From assembly GCA_039619475.1 (NCBI GenBank), contig CM077115.1:184976106-185040105 (forward strand): DNA of 64,000 nucleotides, written 5' to 3'. The notes under the pieces were generated by a model that saw nothing but the letters and a program-made list of their open reading frames with translations, searched no databases and was not told where the DNA came from. Source of the DNA: Icerya purchasi (Eukaryota; Arthropoda; Insecta; Hemiptera; Monophlebidae). This document shows, piece after piece, positions 1 through 11,870 of the stretch (its first letter is position 1; the number at the start of each line of letters is the position of its first letter). A program made the translations under genes and the position numbers.

Positions 1-2
1 TG

Positions 3-1130
3 AAAAATTTAAAAATTGTTACATGGAATGCCAATGGTATTCTAAACCATACAAATGAAATTCAAATGTATATTACGCAATCCAATGTAGATATATTATT
101 AATTTCAGAAACACACTTAATAAGCTCTAGATTTTCTAATTTCCTGGGATATGACTCATATTTCACTAACCACCCTGATGGCACTGCACACGGTGGCACA
201 GGAGTTATAATAAAAAAAAGTATCAAACATCATGTACTAAGGAAATATGAGCATAATTACCTACAGGCCACAACTGTAGTCATAGACAGAAAGGAAAGAA
301 GTAATATTACCATCACAGCGATTTATTGCCCTCCAAGACACATTATCACTAAAGCGCAGTTTAATGAATTCTTAAAGACGCTAGGTGACGCGTATATAAT
401 TGGAGGAGACTTTAATGCAAAAAACATTTATTTTGGATCAAGATTAACTGTCCCCCGAGGTAAACAGTTAAAACTGGCCTTTGATGAAAACAGGTGCACG
501 GTATACTCCACGGGGTCTCCAACATACTGGCCTACTGATCCGTGTAAGGTTCCGGACTTACTAGATTTTTTTGTGGTTAAAGGACTGCCAACAAACTACA
601 TTGATACGTGTAATGATAGTAGCCTATCATCCGACCACACACCAGTGGTACTCACCATAAGCGAAAAAATTATAAGGAAAACATGCAGACCGAAATTATA
701 CAATAAACAAACAGATTGGGATCAATTTCGTGAAATATTAGAAAACAGGATAAATTTAAAAATCCCTCTCAAGACCACGGATCATATAGAACTAGCAGTG
801 GAATACTTCACAAAAATAGTACAAGAAGCAGCTTGGACAGCCACGCCAAATAATAGTATACATCAACCAGTTATATTCTATCCTGCAGAAATTAAGAAAG
901 AAGTAGCTTTAAAACGAAAACTAAGGAAAATATGGCAAACACATCGCAACCCAATACACAAAACCAGGCTAAATAATCAAACAAAACGTGTTAAGCATTT
1001 ATTACAGAACTTAAAAAATAAATCATTTAAAGATTATTTGATAAATTTGTCACCTCTTCAACAAAATAATTACTCTCTCTGGAAAGCAGCAAAAAGATTA
1101 AAAAGACCAACAGAAATATCACATCCATAA
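3..1130 (+). pseudogene. LINE ORF2, N-terminal endonuclease half (frameshifted)
   Basis: The frame is open from base 3 and ends at TAA 1128-1130. It encodes an exonuclease-endonuclease-phosphatase domain that nicks target DNA for target-primed reverse transcription. Visible motifs are TWNANG at the start, SETHL (metal-binding Glu), GGDFNAKN (catalytic Asp/Asn block) and SSDHTP (catalytic His near the end of the domain). After about residue 230 comes the Lys/Arg-rich linker usual in Jockey elements, with a WKAAKRLKRP stretch. The reading frame is lost at the stop, where the next frame takes over immediately. A single missing base near 1127 explains this. The fall is too clean to be two genes. 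Confidence 0.9.
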
Positions 1131-2659
1131 GAAACTCAAATGGAAAATGGGCTCGATGTGATCAAGAAAAGGCAGAAGAATTTGGTGACTACTTAGCTAA
1201 TGTATTTCAACCTCACTCTGGAACAGATTGTTTACCGTCACTCCTGTGTAACATAAATCAAAGCAACAATATTAAAATTACATCTCCTGGCGAAATCAAA
1301 TCAATAATCAAAACTATGAACCCAAATAAGGCTCCTGGATATGACTTAATAACTTCAAAAATACTAAAAGAGTTACCACGGAAAGGATTAATTCTGTTGA
1401 CCTACATTTTTAATGCTATAATTCGTATAAGATATTTTCCTCTTCAGCTTAAATTTTCACAAGTTGTTATGATCAAAAAACCCCAAAAACCTGCTGAAGA
1501 ACTTGCATCGTATCGTCCAATAGCACTACTTCCTGTTCTCTCAAAATTATATGAAAAACTATTACTAAAAAGAATGAAGCCATTCTTAAACGACAGAAAT
1601 TTGATACCAGAGCACCAGTTTGGATTTCGAACGGGACATGGTACTATAGAGCAAATACATCGCATAGTCAACATAATAGAAGAATCCTTAGAAACCAAAA
1701 AAGTATGTGATGCTGTATTCCTTGATATTAAACAAGCGTTCGACAAAGTATGGCATGAGGGATTACTGCATAAAATTCACTGCAACCTCCCATACCAACT
1801 CTTTGAATTATTAAAATCCTACTTAAGTCAAAGGTATTTTTCTGTTAAATACGGGGAAGCAGAATCGGAGCTCCACCAGATCCAAGCAGGTGTGCCGCAG
1901 GGCAGTATACTGGGACCAGTACTATACTTAATATACACTTCCGATATTCCTGTTCCAGATGAAACAGAAATGGCCACTTTTGCAGATGACACTGCAATTT
2001 TATGTACAGGCGCCTCAGTAGAAACTATCAATAATAATCTGCAATCAGCTGTCAATAGTTTGTCAACATGGTTCAAACGATGGCGTATAGTGATCAATGA
2101 GGATAAATCTGCGCATATAACGTTTACAAATAAGAAGAACTGTAATATATCGGATATTTATATTAACAGTAAGGTTATACCTATTAAAGAAACAGTAAAA
2201 TACCTCGGAATTCACTTAGATAAAAAATTAACTTGGAAGACACACATAGAAAAGAAAAGGAATGAAATGAACTTGAAATATAGAAACCTACTGTGGCTTT
2301 TGCGAAGGAAATCAGAACTGTCCCTGGAAAACAAAGTACTACTATATAAACAAATATTGAAACCAATCTGGACATACGGATGTCAACTCTGGGGATGTGC
2401 TAAGCCGAGTAACATTGCGCAGATACAACGTTTCCAAAATAAAATCCTGAAAGAAATTACAGATGCCCCGTGGTACATTACCAATCATACATTACATACA
2501 GATCTGCATATAAGTACAATCAGTGAAGAAATCAAAAAAGTTGCAAAACTGTACGGTCGAAAATTAGGACGCCACACAAATAGCCTGGCCGTTGCATTAC
2601 TAGATAATTCCAATGAAATCAGACGCTTGAAGCGGATGAAGCCAACGGACTTACTATAG
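1127..2659 (+). pseudogene. LINE ORF2, reverse transcriptase half
   Basis: This reads in frame from base 1127, right at the break in the endonuclease frame, to TAG at 2659. The first ATG is at 1316, but the protein similarity begins earlier (NGKWARCDQEKAEEF), so that ATG is not a true start. RT blocks in order: NKAPGYD, SYRPIALLPVLSKLYEKLL, FLDIKQAFDKVWHEGLL (first catalytic Asp), GVPQGSILGP, FADDTAIL (catalytic Asp pair), KYLGIHLDKKLTWKTHI and the thumb region LKPIWTYGCQLWGCA. All key residues are present. The enzyme would copy its own RNA at the nicked target. Confidence 0.93.
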
Positions 2660-3055
2660 GGTTCAAATATATTAAGCCGGATACCAGATGAAACTCATAT
2701 CGCTGGATAGGAGTTTCCACAAATTATCACCACTTACACGCCAAGTGCTAGATAGCCCACAAGGCTAGTCGCACACTCGCGGAAGAAAAATAAAAAAAAA
2801 AAAAATAAAAAATAATTAAACTATTATTATTTGAAAAAAATGTATGACATTTGACTTACAAATTACAGAAATAAGTTTCCCGTTTCATTAGCTTTCTAAA
2901 AAAATTATAAATGTCATTAGTTTGAACATGTGCACAGGAGGAAAATCACATTAGACTGAGGAAATCCCTAAATTCCAAGAAACATCCCCTTATCAATACC
3001 GTCAAGTTTTTGTTTCTTTTGTCGCACTGGGGACGGGAAGACAAGTCGGTAGACT

Positions 3056-3619
3056 TTGGAAACATTCGGGACAGTTCGTGAACGCGATGGACGGTGCTTG
3101 TTTCAGTCAGTTACTTCCGTTCATTCAACCGGTTTAACCTAATTACTACAGAGAGCGTATGTATCGTTTAATTGAAATACCTCAAAAAAGAAATTGTTTT
3201 TTTTGAAATGGTTAGTTTTGAGAATGAAGAATACGCAGATATTTTGTTCCGCTACAGGTTTCATAATGGCAATGTCACTGCAGTGCGAAGGGAATATCGA
3301 AAACGTCTCCATTAGCACCATTTACCAGATTTGAGTGTGTTTGGCACAACATACCAATGAATTTGGGAAACAGGATGTATTCAGGAACAACAAAGTGACG
3401 CCGGCAGAGCTGAAGTTTCCCATTCTGCCGACGAAGAAGAAATTTTAAGGCAATTTGAAACAGATTCCACGGTTTCAATGAGAACTGTGGCTGAGATGTT
3501 TCAATTAAACGACACGTCCACTCTCTATAGTAATTCGATTAGCCAGCTGAGTGAACAGAAGTAATTGACTGAAACAAGCACCGTCCATCGCGTTCACGAA
3601 TTGTCCCGAATGTTTCCAA
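3056..3619 (+). mobile_element. MITE-like element with 59-bp terminal inverted repeats and HTH remnant
   Basis: Bases 3056-3114 and 3561-3619 are inverted copies that differ at about two positions. Between them, the plus strand around 3190-3540 reads as a broken helix-turn-helix domain of the kind found at the N-terminus of mariner/Tc1-related transposases and related repeats (pieces such as FENEEYADILFRY, DEEEILRQFETDSTVSMRTV). There is no DDE catalytic part. I infer a non-autonomous or internally deleted DNA transposon. No clear target-site duplication was seen. Confidence 0.8.
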
Positions 3620-3965
3620 CTTATCTGGGAACAAAAAATAAAAAAAATAAATATGTACAAAATATAAATTCATACATTCTTATTAATATTCATTGGATCC
3701 AGCAAAAAACGCAGGAAATCTCTCTGTTATATTAATCACTGTTAATATGATTATTACGTTCTTTTCGCTTTTCTGCTCCTTTCTCCTAAAGTTTAACCTC
3801 TTCACCCAATTTAGAAATCTAACGTCTTGTCTTTTTCCTCCGCTTTTATCTATATGATTTGATAATTTTTATATATACGCAAGAAACTAAAGTATGTAGA
3901 TATAACTAACAATATTTACTTTGCCATTCCTGAGTATGTTTAAATTTGATATTGTTTACACTCAA

Positions 3966-4275
3966 GGCCGTCGCCAGCCGATGAGCCAGGGGGCGGTGGG
4001 GCAAGATGAGTTGCTAGCTGCTGGGGGGGGGGGAGCAAGGTGAAACAGAAAGAGGATATGAGTTATAGGAAAAATAAAATTTACAAGTTGTAAAAGTTTA
4101 ATATTTTATTAAACAAGAATAAAAAATCTTAATTAAAACATAATTCTCGTGGGTTTCTGGTAAATTGTCTATGATTATGCACTTATGAATACTCATCATG
4201 TCAGTTGATTAAAAAGTTTCAAGGCTCCAGGGGGGGGGGGGGGTAACTGCCCCCCGCCCCCGCCGGCGACGCCCA
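3966..4275. repeat. Dispersed repeat (MITE-like), copy 1, ends in GGCGTCGCC-like termini
   Basis: It starts near CCGTCGCCAGCCGATGAGCC and ends near CCGGCGACGCCCATG, so the termini are inverted. Long G and C runs sit near both ends. The interior is repeated in the same orientation at 48177-48482, sharing the blocks around TTAATATTTTATTA, AATCTTAATTAAAACATAAT and CGTGGGTTTCTGG. It has no coding capacity. Confidence 0.75.
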
Positions 4276-4877
4276 TGTTTACGCTTATTTTTATCTTAGC
4301 CTTTTCGTTACTTCTTTGTATTTTATGATTTCAGTTTATTTTCCTGTTACCACCGCTGTTGAGTTTTATTTCCTATTCTGTTTTTGTAATTACATTACTC
4401 CATGTCTATAGTCTATATTTCGCATAGGGTTTTTCTTTCATTTTTCGTTATTTTACATTTTCTTATTCATTTTTTCTTTCATATTTAATAACTCGTTATT
4501 ATTTAGTGCATCTGTTAATTTGTAATATTTCTTGTTTCGTAGTTCTTATTTCTTTATAATTTGTTTCAATTTTTACTTTTTAGTCTTCGGTAAATGTTTG
4601 TTTATTCAAAATTTTAAATCCACGAAAGTTCTTCACCGATTGAATATTGCCACAACGTTGTATTTGAATTCGCACGTGATTTTATATCATTTTTATCTAT
4701 CGTTGAAGCACTTTATTAGTTAATATTCTGTTTGGCCTACTACCGCGCCATCTGTTGCACGTAAACGCAACACACGCTATATACTAGTGGTGCTTTCATA
4801 TTTAGAGTTAACGTGTTAGCTTTTACATACCTTTGCGCGCAATAGTGTTTTCATAACACGTTGGTGAACATGTTAGC

Positions 4878-5432
4878 GCTAGACTCCATTCGCAATGCTA
4901 AAAGGGACCCTTTACAACGCGACACTAAATTTATGTTCACATTCAGTTGAAATAATAGCTTTGCTTTTCCCTCCAATTCACATCTTTTCAATAACCTTCG
5001 CTTTTTTCATATAATTATGATAGACTAGTTTTATTTTTACAATTTTTATTTTGCATGTATTTATTTTAAATGTTTTCGAGCTAAAGTTAGCAGTAAGTGT
5101 ATACAAAATATTTCACATCGTTTAAAAATAAAACAACTACGAATACTGTCTATATAATTTATTATAAAATTAAGAAAATTTTTCTAATATAAAATGTGTA
5201 ACATTTGTTTAAATATTTTAAAATAGAAAGTTCACCTCGCTTCTAGGTTTGACCTTTAGTTCACGTATGTAAATAAACTCCTTAAGCATTAAACTCATAC
5301 CCATTACCCCTAGACCACAACTTCACTTTTGTGACTAGGTCTAAAATATTATAACATAGTATTGTATATAAAAACAGTGCGATCGTGTCGCGTTGCAAAG
5401 GGTCCCTTTTAGCATTACGAATGGAGTCTAGC
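4878..5432. mobile_element. MITE with 48-bp terminal inverted repeats
   Basis: Bases 4878-4925 and 5385-5432 are reverse complements with about two mismatches; each contains AATGCTAAAAGGGACCC. The ~460 bases between them are AT-rich and show no protein similarity, so the copy is non-autonomous. Confidence 0.78.
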
Positions 5433-5504
5433 CATTCAGGTATGGAAGCACTATGATGAACATTGCTCATGCTCAACAGCGTACTTTTCAACAACTGTTG
5501 TCTG

Positions 5505-6016
5505 TCAACAGCATGGCTTGAAAGGGCTTAAACTTAATATGGCTTATGTCCTTGAAAAGTACAGCTTAGGCTTTTGGCTGTTTAAATTTAAAATACGGCT
5601 TAAGCTTTCAGCTTTCGGCTTATGAAATGAATTTCAATAGAAGTTGATTGAAATCATTTACTAATTACTATGCATTAAACTATCAAGCGTTACTATTGAA
5701 ACTTCAACTTTTTTCTTTACGCACAAAAATATAACTTTTTAAAAACAATTTCTTATGCAAATAATTATGTCAGAAATGCAAAATCAAGGAATTAAAAAAA
5801 AAAGCTTAAGCTGAATATAAATCTCAATTTAGCTTTTTTTTTTTAAAATACAGCTCAAGCTTACATCTTTCGACTGTTTAATTTTTGAATATAGCTTAGC
5901 TTTAGGCTTTTAGCTTATGGTAATTTAAATATGGTTTTTGGATTAAGCTTATGACATCTAAAAATTATTGGCTTTTAGCTTTTAGCTGTTGGCTTTCGGC
6001 TGGCTTTCAAGCCCTA
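5505..6016. repeat. Low-complexity AGCTT/GGCTT-rich repeat block
   Basis: About 500 bases are built from recurring variants of GGCTTTTAGCTT, TTAAGCTT and CTTTCGGCTT on both strands. The outer ends carry GGCTTGAAAGGGC (left) and GGCTTTCAAGCCC (right), which are close to inverted copies, so the block may itself be a MITE. No ORF or gene signal. Confidence 0.6.
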
Positions 6017-6199
6017 GTTAACAGTGTTACACAGAATTTATTGGAGGACAATCTACATTGAGATATATGCATTAATGATGTGTATAACACATCACATCCA
6101 CATCCAATTCATATATTGTTTGCGACCATATTGTTCGCTTACTCTCCTTCATCTCTAACAGAGTTACCGAAGAAATATAAATAGCACATGGTTGAAGAT

Positions 6200-7030
6200 A
6201 TTACCCGTCAAATACGAGGAGAAAATTTAAAAGCTGTGGTCTTTTTTTCAGTTTCCAATCTTTGTAGCCTCACTGCTTGAATTTCACCTGAAGTTAGGTA
6301 AGCATATATGCTGTGGGAGTGGATCACGAGAGGTGTAGAAGTTAAATATATACCATAATGGGGAGGGATTTCTTCTAGCACACAGATATCCTCCATGGGA
6401 GATGCTCGATGGGATCCAAAGATGGTCCTTAAAGCAGCATGATGGATTGGTCCGAGTGATGTTGTGAAAGTACATCTGGCAGCTATAAGTTAATCTGCTA
6501 AGGACAAGTGATCTGCATACAGAAAGAAGTAGTTTAAGATTATTATTGTATTTATAATGTGATAAACATTTTAGAATAGCCAAGGTTTTATTACATTTGT
6601 GTTTGAGATCTGAAATGTGAGGAGATCATGTCAGATGGGAGTCAAATGTTAGATTCAAGAATTTAGTTGAGGTTGTAACTTGGAGGGGAAATCCATTTAA
6701 GGTGAGGGAAAAATCATGGTTTGGGTTTACTCGACGACTTTTCTATAATTCCACATGGTAAATTTTAGTTAAAGGCCGTTACTTTCGGTCCATGAATGTA
6801 ACTTATTTATTGTGGATTGTAGTATGGATTTGGCGTTGGAAGGAAAGTTTGATGTAAGGGATATATTGAAGTTGTCTATGAACAATCTAGCCGTTATCGG
6901 CAGCCTATGCAACCCGCTACATCATTTTTATATATATAGGATAAAGAGTATTACACTTAGTGGAGAGCCTTGAGGAATACCATTTTCTATGAGGACAGGA
7001 GAGAATATATACGTATGAGCCAATTTTTAC
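6200..7030 (-). pseudogene. LINE reverse transcriptase relic (Jockey-like)
   Basis: On the minus strand, 7000-6930 reads ENGIPQGSPLSVILFILYI, the RT block with Pro-Gln-Gly. Further on, 6700-6284 reads TKFLNLTFDSHLT..SPHISDLKHKCNKTLAILKCLSHYKYNNN and then the thumb motif CRSLVLSRLTYSCQMYF. Several stops and frameshifts interrupt it, including the point where the YADD box should follow. It is an old, dead fragment. Confidence 0.8.
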
Positions 7031-7589
7031 TTGAATGTGTTTGTTTGATAGATAATTCTTTATATAGTTGCCACAATATGGCCTTTTCTTAAAACTTGAT
7101 TTTCAAATTTTTCAATATTGTGCCCTTTAATTTAAAAATTTTGAGGGTCTCGTATTTTTTCTATATTCTGTCGATTTAAATAAATCATTTAAAAAAAAGA
7201 AGTGCCCTCCTGCTACCATGGAAAGAGCTGTGGACTTTTTTTAGTTTCCAGTCTTACCGCTTTAAACTTTCCAAAATTTTTGTCCCAAATATCATTATTC
7301 GAATTTTATATTTTCCGCATATTCTGGAAACTTTATTGTGCAGGTTAAAAAGAAAATCAATACCATTACTCATACAGAACTAGCTGTGGAATTTGTTAAA
7401 CATTTTTTCCTTAAAACTTAATTTTTACATTTTCAAAATTTGGGCCCTTTAATTTATAATTTTGAGGATTTTATAATTTTCTTATTATCTCACGAAAAAT
7501 GTACGTCGATTGACAAAAAATAGTGTTAACTCTCTAGTTATTATAGAACGAGCTTACGATTTTTTTTCTTGCAGCTTTATAAGATGTAT

Positions 7590-7850
7590 ATATATATATA
7601 TTAATTACAATGTAATTCTTAGGCAACTTCCATTAAAAAAAATGTTTCAATTTTATGTAAGGAAGAAATGTCCCAGTTTTATGTAACGTTTGTTATATTT
7701 TAATTTTTACTGACTACATATATATACATGTAATTAGATTTTGTAACCAAAAATGTCACAATTTTATGTAACGAAAATATGTCCTAATTTTATGTAATGA
7801 AAGTTAAATGTTAGAATAGGATTTTTGTAATTATGTTATTTTTATCTTAT
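7590..7850. repeat. Dispersed (TA)-flanked repeat, partial copy
   Basis: The stretch shares TTAATTACAATGTAATTCTTAG, the phrase 'AAAATGTC(C/A)CA(G/A)TTTTATGTAACG' and TGTTAGAATAGGA with copies at 56850-57180 (same strand) and 29262-29660 (opposite strand). It begins right after a (TA)n run, as the other copies do. Non-coding. Confidence 0.65.
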
Positions 7851-8539
7851 TTCGTTTATAACCGAGTACATCAATGATGGTAGGCAGTGAAAAGACGTAT
7901 TCCCGCACACACGCTGATACTCGGCAGACCTGCACTATCTACTCAGACATAACCATCGTAAAACCACACTTCATACACACCAGTACTCGTAACTTCATTA
8001 TTACCAGCATAACTTGGATAATGTACACAAGCATTAAAAATTAACTTTACTTCCCTCAACACAACGCAATTGTCGACCACTATGCTTTACATAAGTTCAA
8101 GGTTGTGTGTGTTTGTGTGCTATTTGCGCGTTAAATGCTAATGCCTGATGTCAAAGACACAATTCCTCTCTTCTCCGTACCTAACTACATCACATTACCT
8201 CGATTCAAATACAAAACTCATTATCTTTTACCGATATTTTTTAAGTGAGCAACTCATATTTTTTACCACAATCGTGAAGATCGCTGGTTTTCAAAAATCG
8301 CGCAAAACCCTTTGATCGTATAAAATATGTTTTCTCTTTGCTCAAAATATTACCGAGTAAACCTATAGCAGCGTCTTCTCGCTCTTTCTCTGGTATCCTA
8401 TTAAATATCATTTCAATTATACACACGTCCCGTTCTCACACATGTTAACACCAAACTCCTCCTTTTTTATACATACTGGTATAATTTTAATCACGGAAAA
8501 ACCGATTAATGATTAAACATCTGAAACTTGCACGATGTA

Positions 8540-8726
8540 AAAAACATAATTTACGTTAGACACCATGTTATACGAAATTCTTATATTTTAAGCTCAGCGT
8601 TTCGGACAGCTCACACTGACACATTATCCGAAGCGCTTCTGATGATGATCAGTGTAAGCTGTCCCGAAACGTTAAGTATTAAAATAAAAGAAATTTTATA
8701 ACACGGTGCCTACCGTAAATTATTTT
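8540..8726. mobile_element. Inverted-repeat hairpin resembling Penelope-like element termini
   Basis: Bases 8540-8618 pair with 8649-8726 as imperfect inverted repeats of about 78 nt around a ~30-nt loop. The right arm holds TTCTGATGATGATCAG...CCCGAAACGTTAAG. A CTGATGA box followed by CGAAACGTT is typical of the hammerhead-bearing terminal repeats of Penelope-like elements. I see no coding part here. Confidence 0.6.
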
Positions 8727-8739
8727 TCTAATCTATTAA

Positions 8740-9900
8740 TGATTTTTTTCTTATCATATAAACGCACATCATTTGTGTTGCACATCATCGCGTGATTATT
8801 TACCAGGTTTTGTTTGATATGGTTTTTAAGTATAAACTTACATTTCTAGTATTTTACTAAATTAATTTATAATGTCACATTTAAAATTATAAACTATTGT
8901 ATTCAGTAACGGTGGTGGTACTTTTACTTTTCATTTGGAAGCGAGCATCAACTTTGAGGTGGTAGAGAGAGTACTCTTTTAGTTGTTGAATTTGATTTTT
9001 GATTAAAGAATTTTATGTTTCAAATTTTACTTGATTTTGGTTTTACTCTTCTTTTTCACTAATTCGGTCCAATCCGATAGGAATTTAATTAATAAATTTT
9101 TCATTTTTTATTCTCAACATAATTCATACAACAATCAATTTTTATTTTTTTGTAAACTTTAGTACATGCGTATTTTTTTCCCCCAAATAGAGCATTTCAT
9201 CAATAAAAAATAAGTGTTAAATTCACGAAATTCATTATTTTTTTAACATATTTTTTTTTTTTACTTTTCATACTAGCTTTTAATTCTTCTCTAAAAATGT
9301 TTAGTTCGTTTTCATTATCGTTTTTAGATTTGCCTAATTTTTTTTTTTAAAAATTTCCGTTGAAATTTTCATCGGTGCGATTTGATTTATTTTAATAATC
9401 TTTTTCCTCAATTCAAGGTTATCAGATTCTAGATGTTAAAAAGTAATTATTTTTGTTGTCGTCACTAATTTTTCATTTATTTGTTTTCATTATTATATTT
9501 AATGCTACGATTTGAAATACTCCGAAAAAGATGGATTTGGGGTCTCAAACTAGCTTGTTGTCAAATTCGGATGTTTATTGATGTCTGTGTAAAACATCAC
9601 CTTCCTCGCTGAAATCATTCGAAATACTATTTTATCCTGCGGCATTGACGATCGCGCTTTATTACAATTGCTATCATATTCAGGGTAACATGTCTTTTTT
9701 TTTTCTTTTCTTTTTTTTTTTTTTTTTTTAATGAGAACGTATTATATAAAACGAATATAAATTTCTATCAGCCGCACCAAATAAGTAATTTTACGAAAGA
9801 CAAAAAACAAATAATACGTATAAACGAGAAAAAAATGTTAAAAAATCTTACCGCGTGATTATTTCTTTCTTTCTTTTCTCCTTTTTCCACCTGCTGTTCC
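8740..9900. other. AT-rich spacer, nothing recognised
   Basis: Mostly poly(T)/poly(A) runs and short AT words, with no similarity-bearing frame on either strand. A long T run lies at about 9690-9730. Confidence 0.6.
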
Positions 9901-9915
9901 TTGCCCTGCTATTAC

Positions 9916-9988
9916 CACTGGTGCTCAATAATATTTTCCGTTTCTGCCTCTCCAGCGCTGATTGAGAGCAATTCGTTGTTTTCTCCAT
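9916..9988 (-). CDS. Possible short first coding exon (weak)
   Basis: On the minus strand a pyrimidine-rich tract ending in TTTTCAACAG (acceptor, exon edge 10035) precedes an ATG at 9988. The frame reads MEKTTNCSQSALERQKRKIL and a GTAATA donor-like site follows at 9915. Base composition is richer in GC than the flanks. I recognise no family and found no partner exons, so this may be chance. Confidence 0.17.
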
Positions 9989-10563
9989 TGTCCGGTACTC
10001 AAAAGTAGCAAATTTTCGTCCTCTTAAGTCACGATCTGTTGAAAATCAAGGAAATCGCGCACATATAAAAAAAAACAAAAAACTATAGAAAACCGTACTT
10101 TTCAAAAATAAATTAAAATATGCCACAAAACGAAAAACGACCGCGAAGATTAACGAAATTTATTTGACTATAATAAAAAATAAAGAGTTAAAAAAACATA
10201 TCGTAAAGCCGACTGGCGTTTTTTTTTTGTTTTTAAAACGTTTAACGCGGGTTCAGTTCTAAGCGGTTCGAAAATGTGGCGAATAGCAGAGAAGCGATTC
10301 TAAAAATACTGACTGCGGTTTAATGAAGACCAAACGTTAGAGGCACTCCACTTAATAGTGATCCATGACGTCATATTCGAATGAAGTAATTTTAAAACAA
10401 ATGTTAAACGGTATTATCCATTGTAAACATCTGGCTAGAGCATTCAGCCGAATCCGGGCCACAGTCCGCTTCCTCTGTTATCGGTAATATTGTAACAATC
10501 AATTATTTTTGTACAAAAGTCATTAATTAAATTAGCGTCATTCGGCGCATTTCATTTATTAAT

Positions 10564-10746
10564 TTACGAAAACATACTTATCGATTTATTATAAAAATTA
10601 CATAATGTGCGTATTTTAAAATTTTTATTATTAATTAATCCGATTTGTTCGGTAGGACATAAAAATTCATCGAAAAACGGTACTGCCCCCCAGTTTCTCG
10701 ATTTCAATTCGGACGGCTGCAGTAAATTGTTCCAAGCGGTATTAGT
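10564..10746 (-). pseudogene. Orphan terminal exon of a second phospholipase B1-like gene (relic)
   Basis: The minus strand reads TNTAWNNLLQPSELKSRNWG followed by a piece ending DEFLCPTEQ. This lines up with the terminal exon of the phospholipase gene at 27156-27280 (ANVIWNNLMQPYNSKSTNWV...EFLCPTEENP). The upstream edge is broken: where the other copy has a TAG acceptor this one has GTAC, and a stop lies just upstream in frame. The C-terminus also runs past the normal end to a TAA at 10564-10566. I searched 10.8-27 kb on this strand by eye for the GDSL, GSND and DCFH exons and found none. I infer the remains of a tandem duplicate. Confidence 0.7.
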
Positions 10747-11102
10747 ACGTACGGAAAATTACGAAAAAAAAAAAAAAAGTATTTCTAATAGCCGAATATA
10801 TCTGAGAGCAATCAGTAGCGGATCCACGAGGGCGAAAAAAAAAGCGCATCCGCGCAAGAACAAGAACCGAAGTCTCTATGAAAAAATTTCTTACAACAGA
10901 GAAATTTAATTTATGCTACAAAAGATTTGTATAAATGTTGCACCTATGGATTTAATTAGGTATAACTAATATTTAATACTGTTTTCTAGTAAAACTATTA
11001 ATGTTACGTTTTTATTTCATTTTAAATGTAATTATCATCGATCTTTTGCTTTTCTTATTTATTTTTCATTTTTATTTTGTAATTTTAATTAACACTTTAA
11101 GC

Positions 11103-11261
11103 CCTGTGTCTCCATATATCAGGAAACAGTGTCTGTTACTAAAATCACCTAATTATTTTTTTACGAAAATTTTACAAATTGCCATTTTTGCTATTTTTGT
11201 AAAATATAATAATTAGGTGATTTTAGTAACAGACACAGTCTCCCTATATGGAGACAGGCCG
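11103..11261. mobile_element. Short palindromic MITE
   Basis: Bases 11129-11157 and 11208-11236 are perfect 29-bp inverted repeats containing TCTGTTACTAAAATCACC. Imperfect outer arms (CCTGTGTCTCCATATAT and its counterpart TATATGGAGACAGGCC) extend the hairpin to ~160 bp. Confidence 0.8.
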
Positions 11262-11339
11262 ACTAGAAATAAAAGTTTATAACACAAAAAAACAACTAAT
11301 TAAATCAATTTTAAAACGCATGTAAGAAAAAGTCGACTA

Positions 11340-11870
11340 GAATGATATTTTCCACGCTCGACGGTACACAAGAGCGGTACGTAAAGTAGCGATCGACCAA
11401 CAATTAACCGGTAAGATGACTAGCGGCGACAACGATCTTGTCTTTCAACGAATCTGACTAGCGTATATTCAATAAAAGTAATTCTTAATCGGCAATAAGA
11501 ACATCTATTGTTGCCGAATTATTCTTTGATAACAGACCGTAAACCACTTCTGTCGCTCGGTGTTACCCCACGCGACACATGGTGTACGTTGCGTGCGCGG
11601 TACCTGAACAACCCCAGCTAATATACAGTTCTGCTAGCCGAACCAGACGCAACCTATCGGAATTAACATATACACTCGGACACAATTACGTCCATCATCT
11701 CCGAATATCACGAATTTACCGGATTCTATCGCACGGCTCGATCACGAACACACATGCACACTAACGCAGGCGGTGCAACGAACTTTACACCTGATAAAAT
11801 CCGATACCGATATTTGGCACTTGTATACTAATTCCTTTAATAAATTAACCGAAAAATATAGCGGCGCGCA
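11340..11870. other. GC- and CpG-richer island without a convincing gene
   Basis: Compared with its flanks this stretch has many CG dinucleotides (for example around 11390-11480 and 11560-11780). A 61-codon plus-strand frame from 11579 has no recognisable domain. It could be an unannotated first exon or promoter, but the sequence alone does not settle it. Confidence 0.3.

Larger units (their letters stand above)
1..2818 (+). mobile_element. Jockey-clade non-LTR retrotransposon, nearly full ORF2 with poly(A) tail
   Basis: An apurinic-type endonuclease reading frame is followed by a reverse transcriptase frame in the order expected for a LINE ORF2. A short 3' untranslated region follows, then an A-rich tail at about 2785-2818. 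The window opens with TG followed in frame by AAA AAT, so the start codon probably straddles the left edge and any ORF1 lies outside. One single-base frameshift near 1127 separates the two halves. No other stop was seen, so this is a young or recently active copy. The terminal RNase H domain found in I-type elements is absent, as expected for Jockey. Confidence 0.93.

Noticed and set aside
10732..10750. AT-AC (U12-type) acceptor for the orphan phospholipase exon
   Set aside because: The intact paralogue uses GT-AG with no U12 donor or branch motif, so a broken acceptor is simpler.
10607..10909. 100-codon plus-strand frame
   Set aside because: It is antisense to the phospholipase-like terminal exon relic on the minus strand, which shows the real family similarity.
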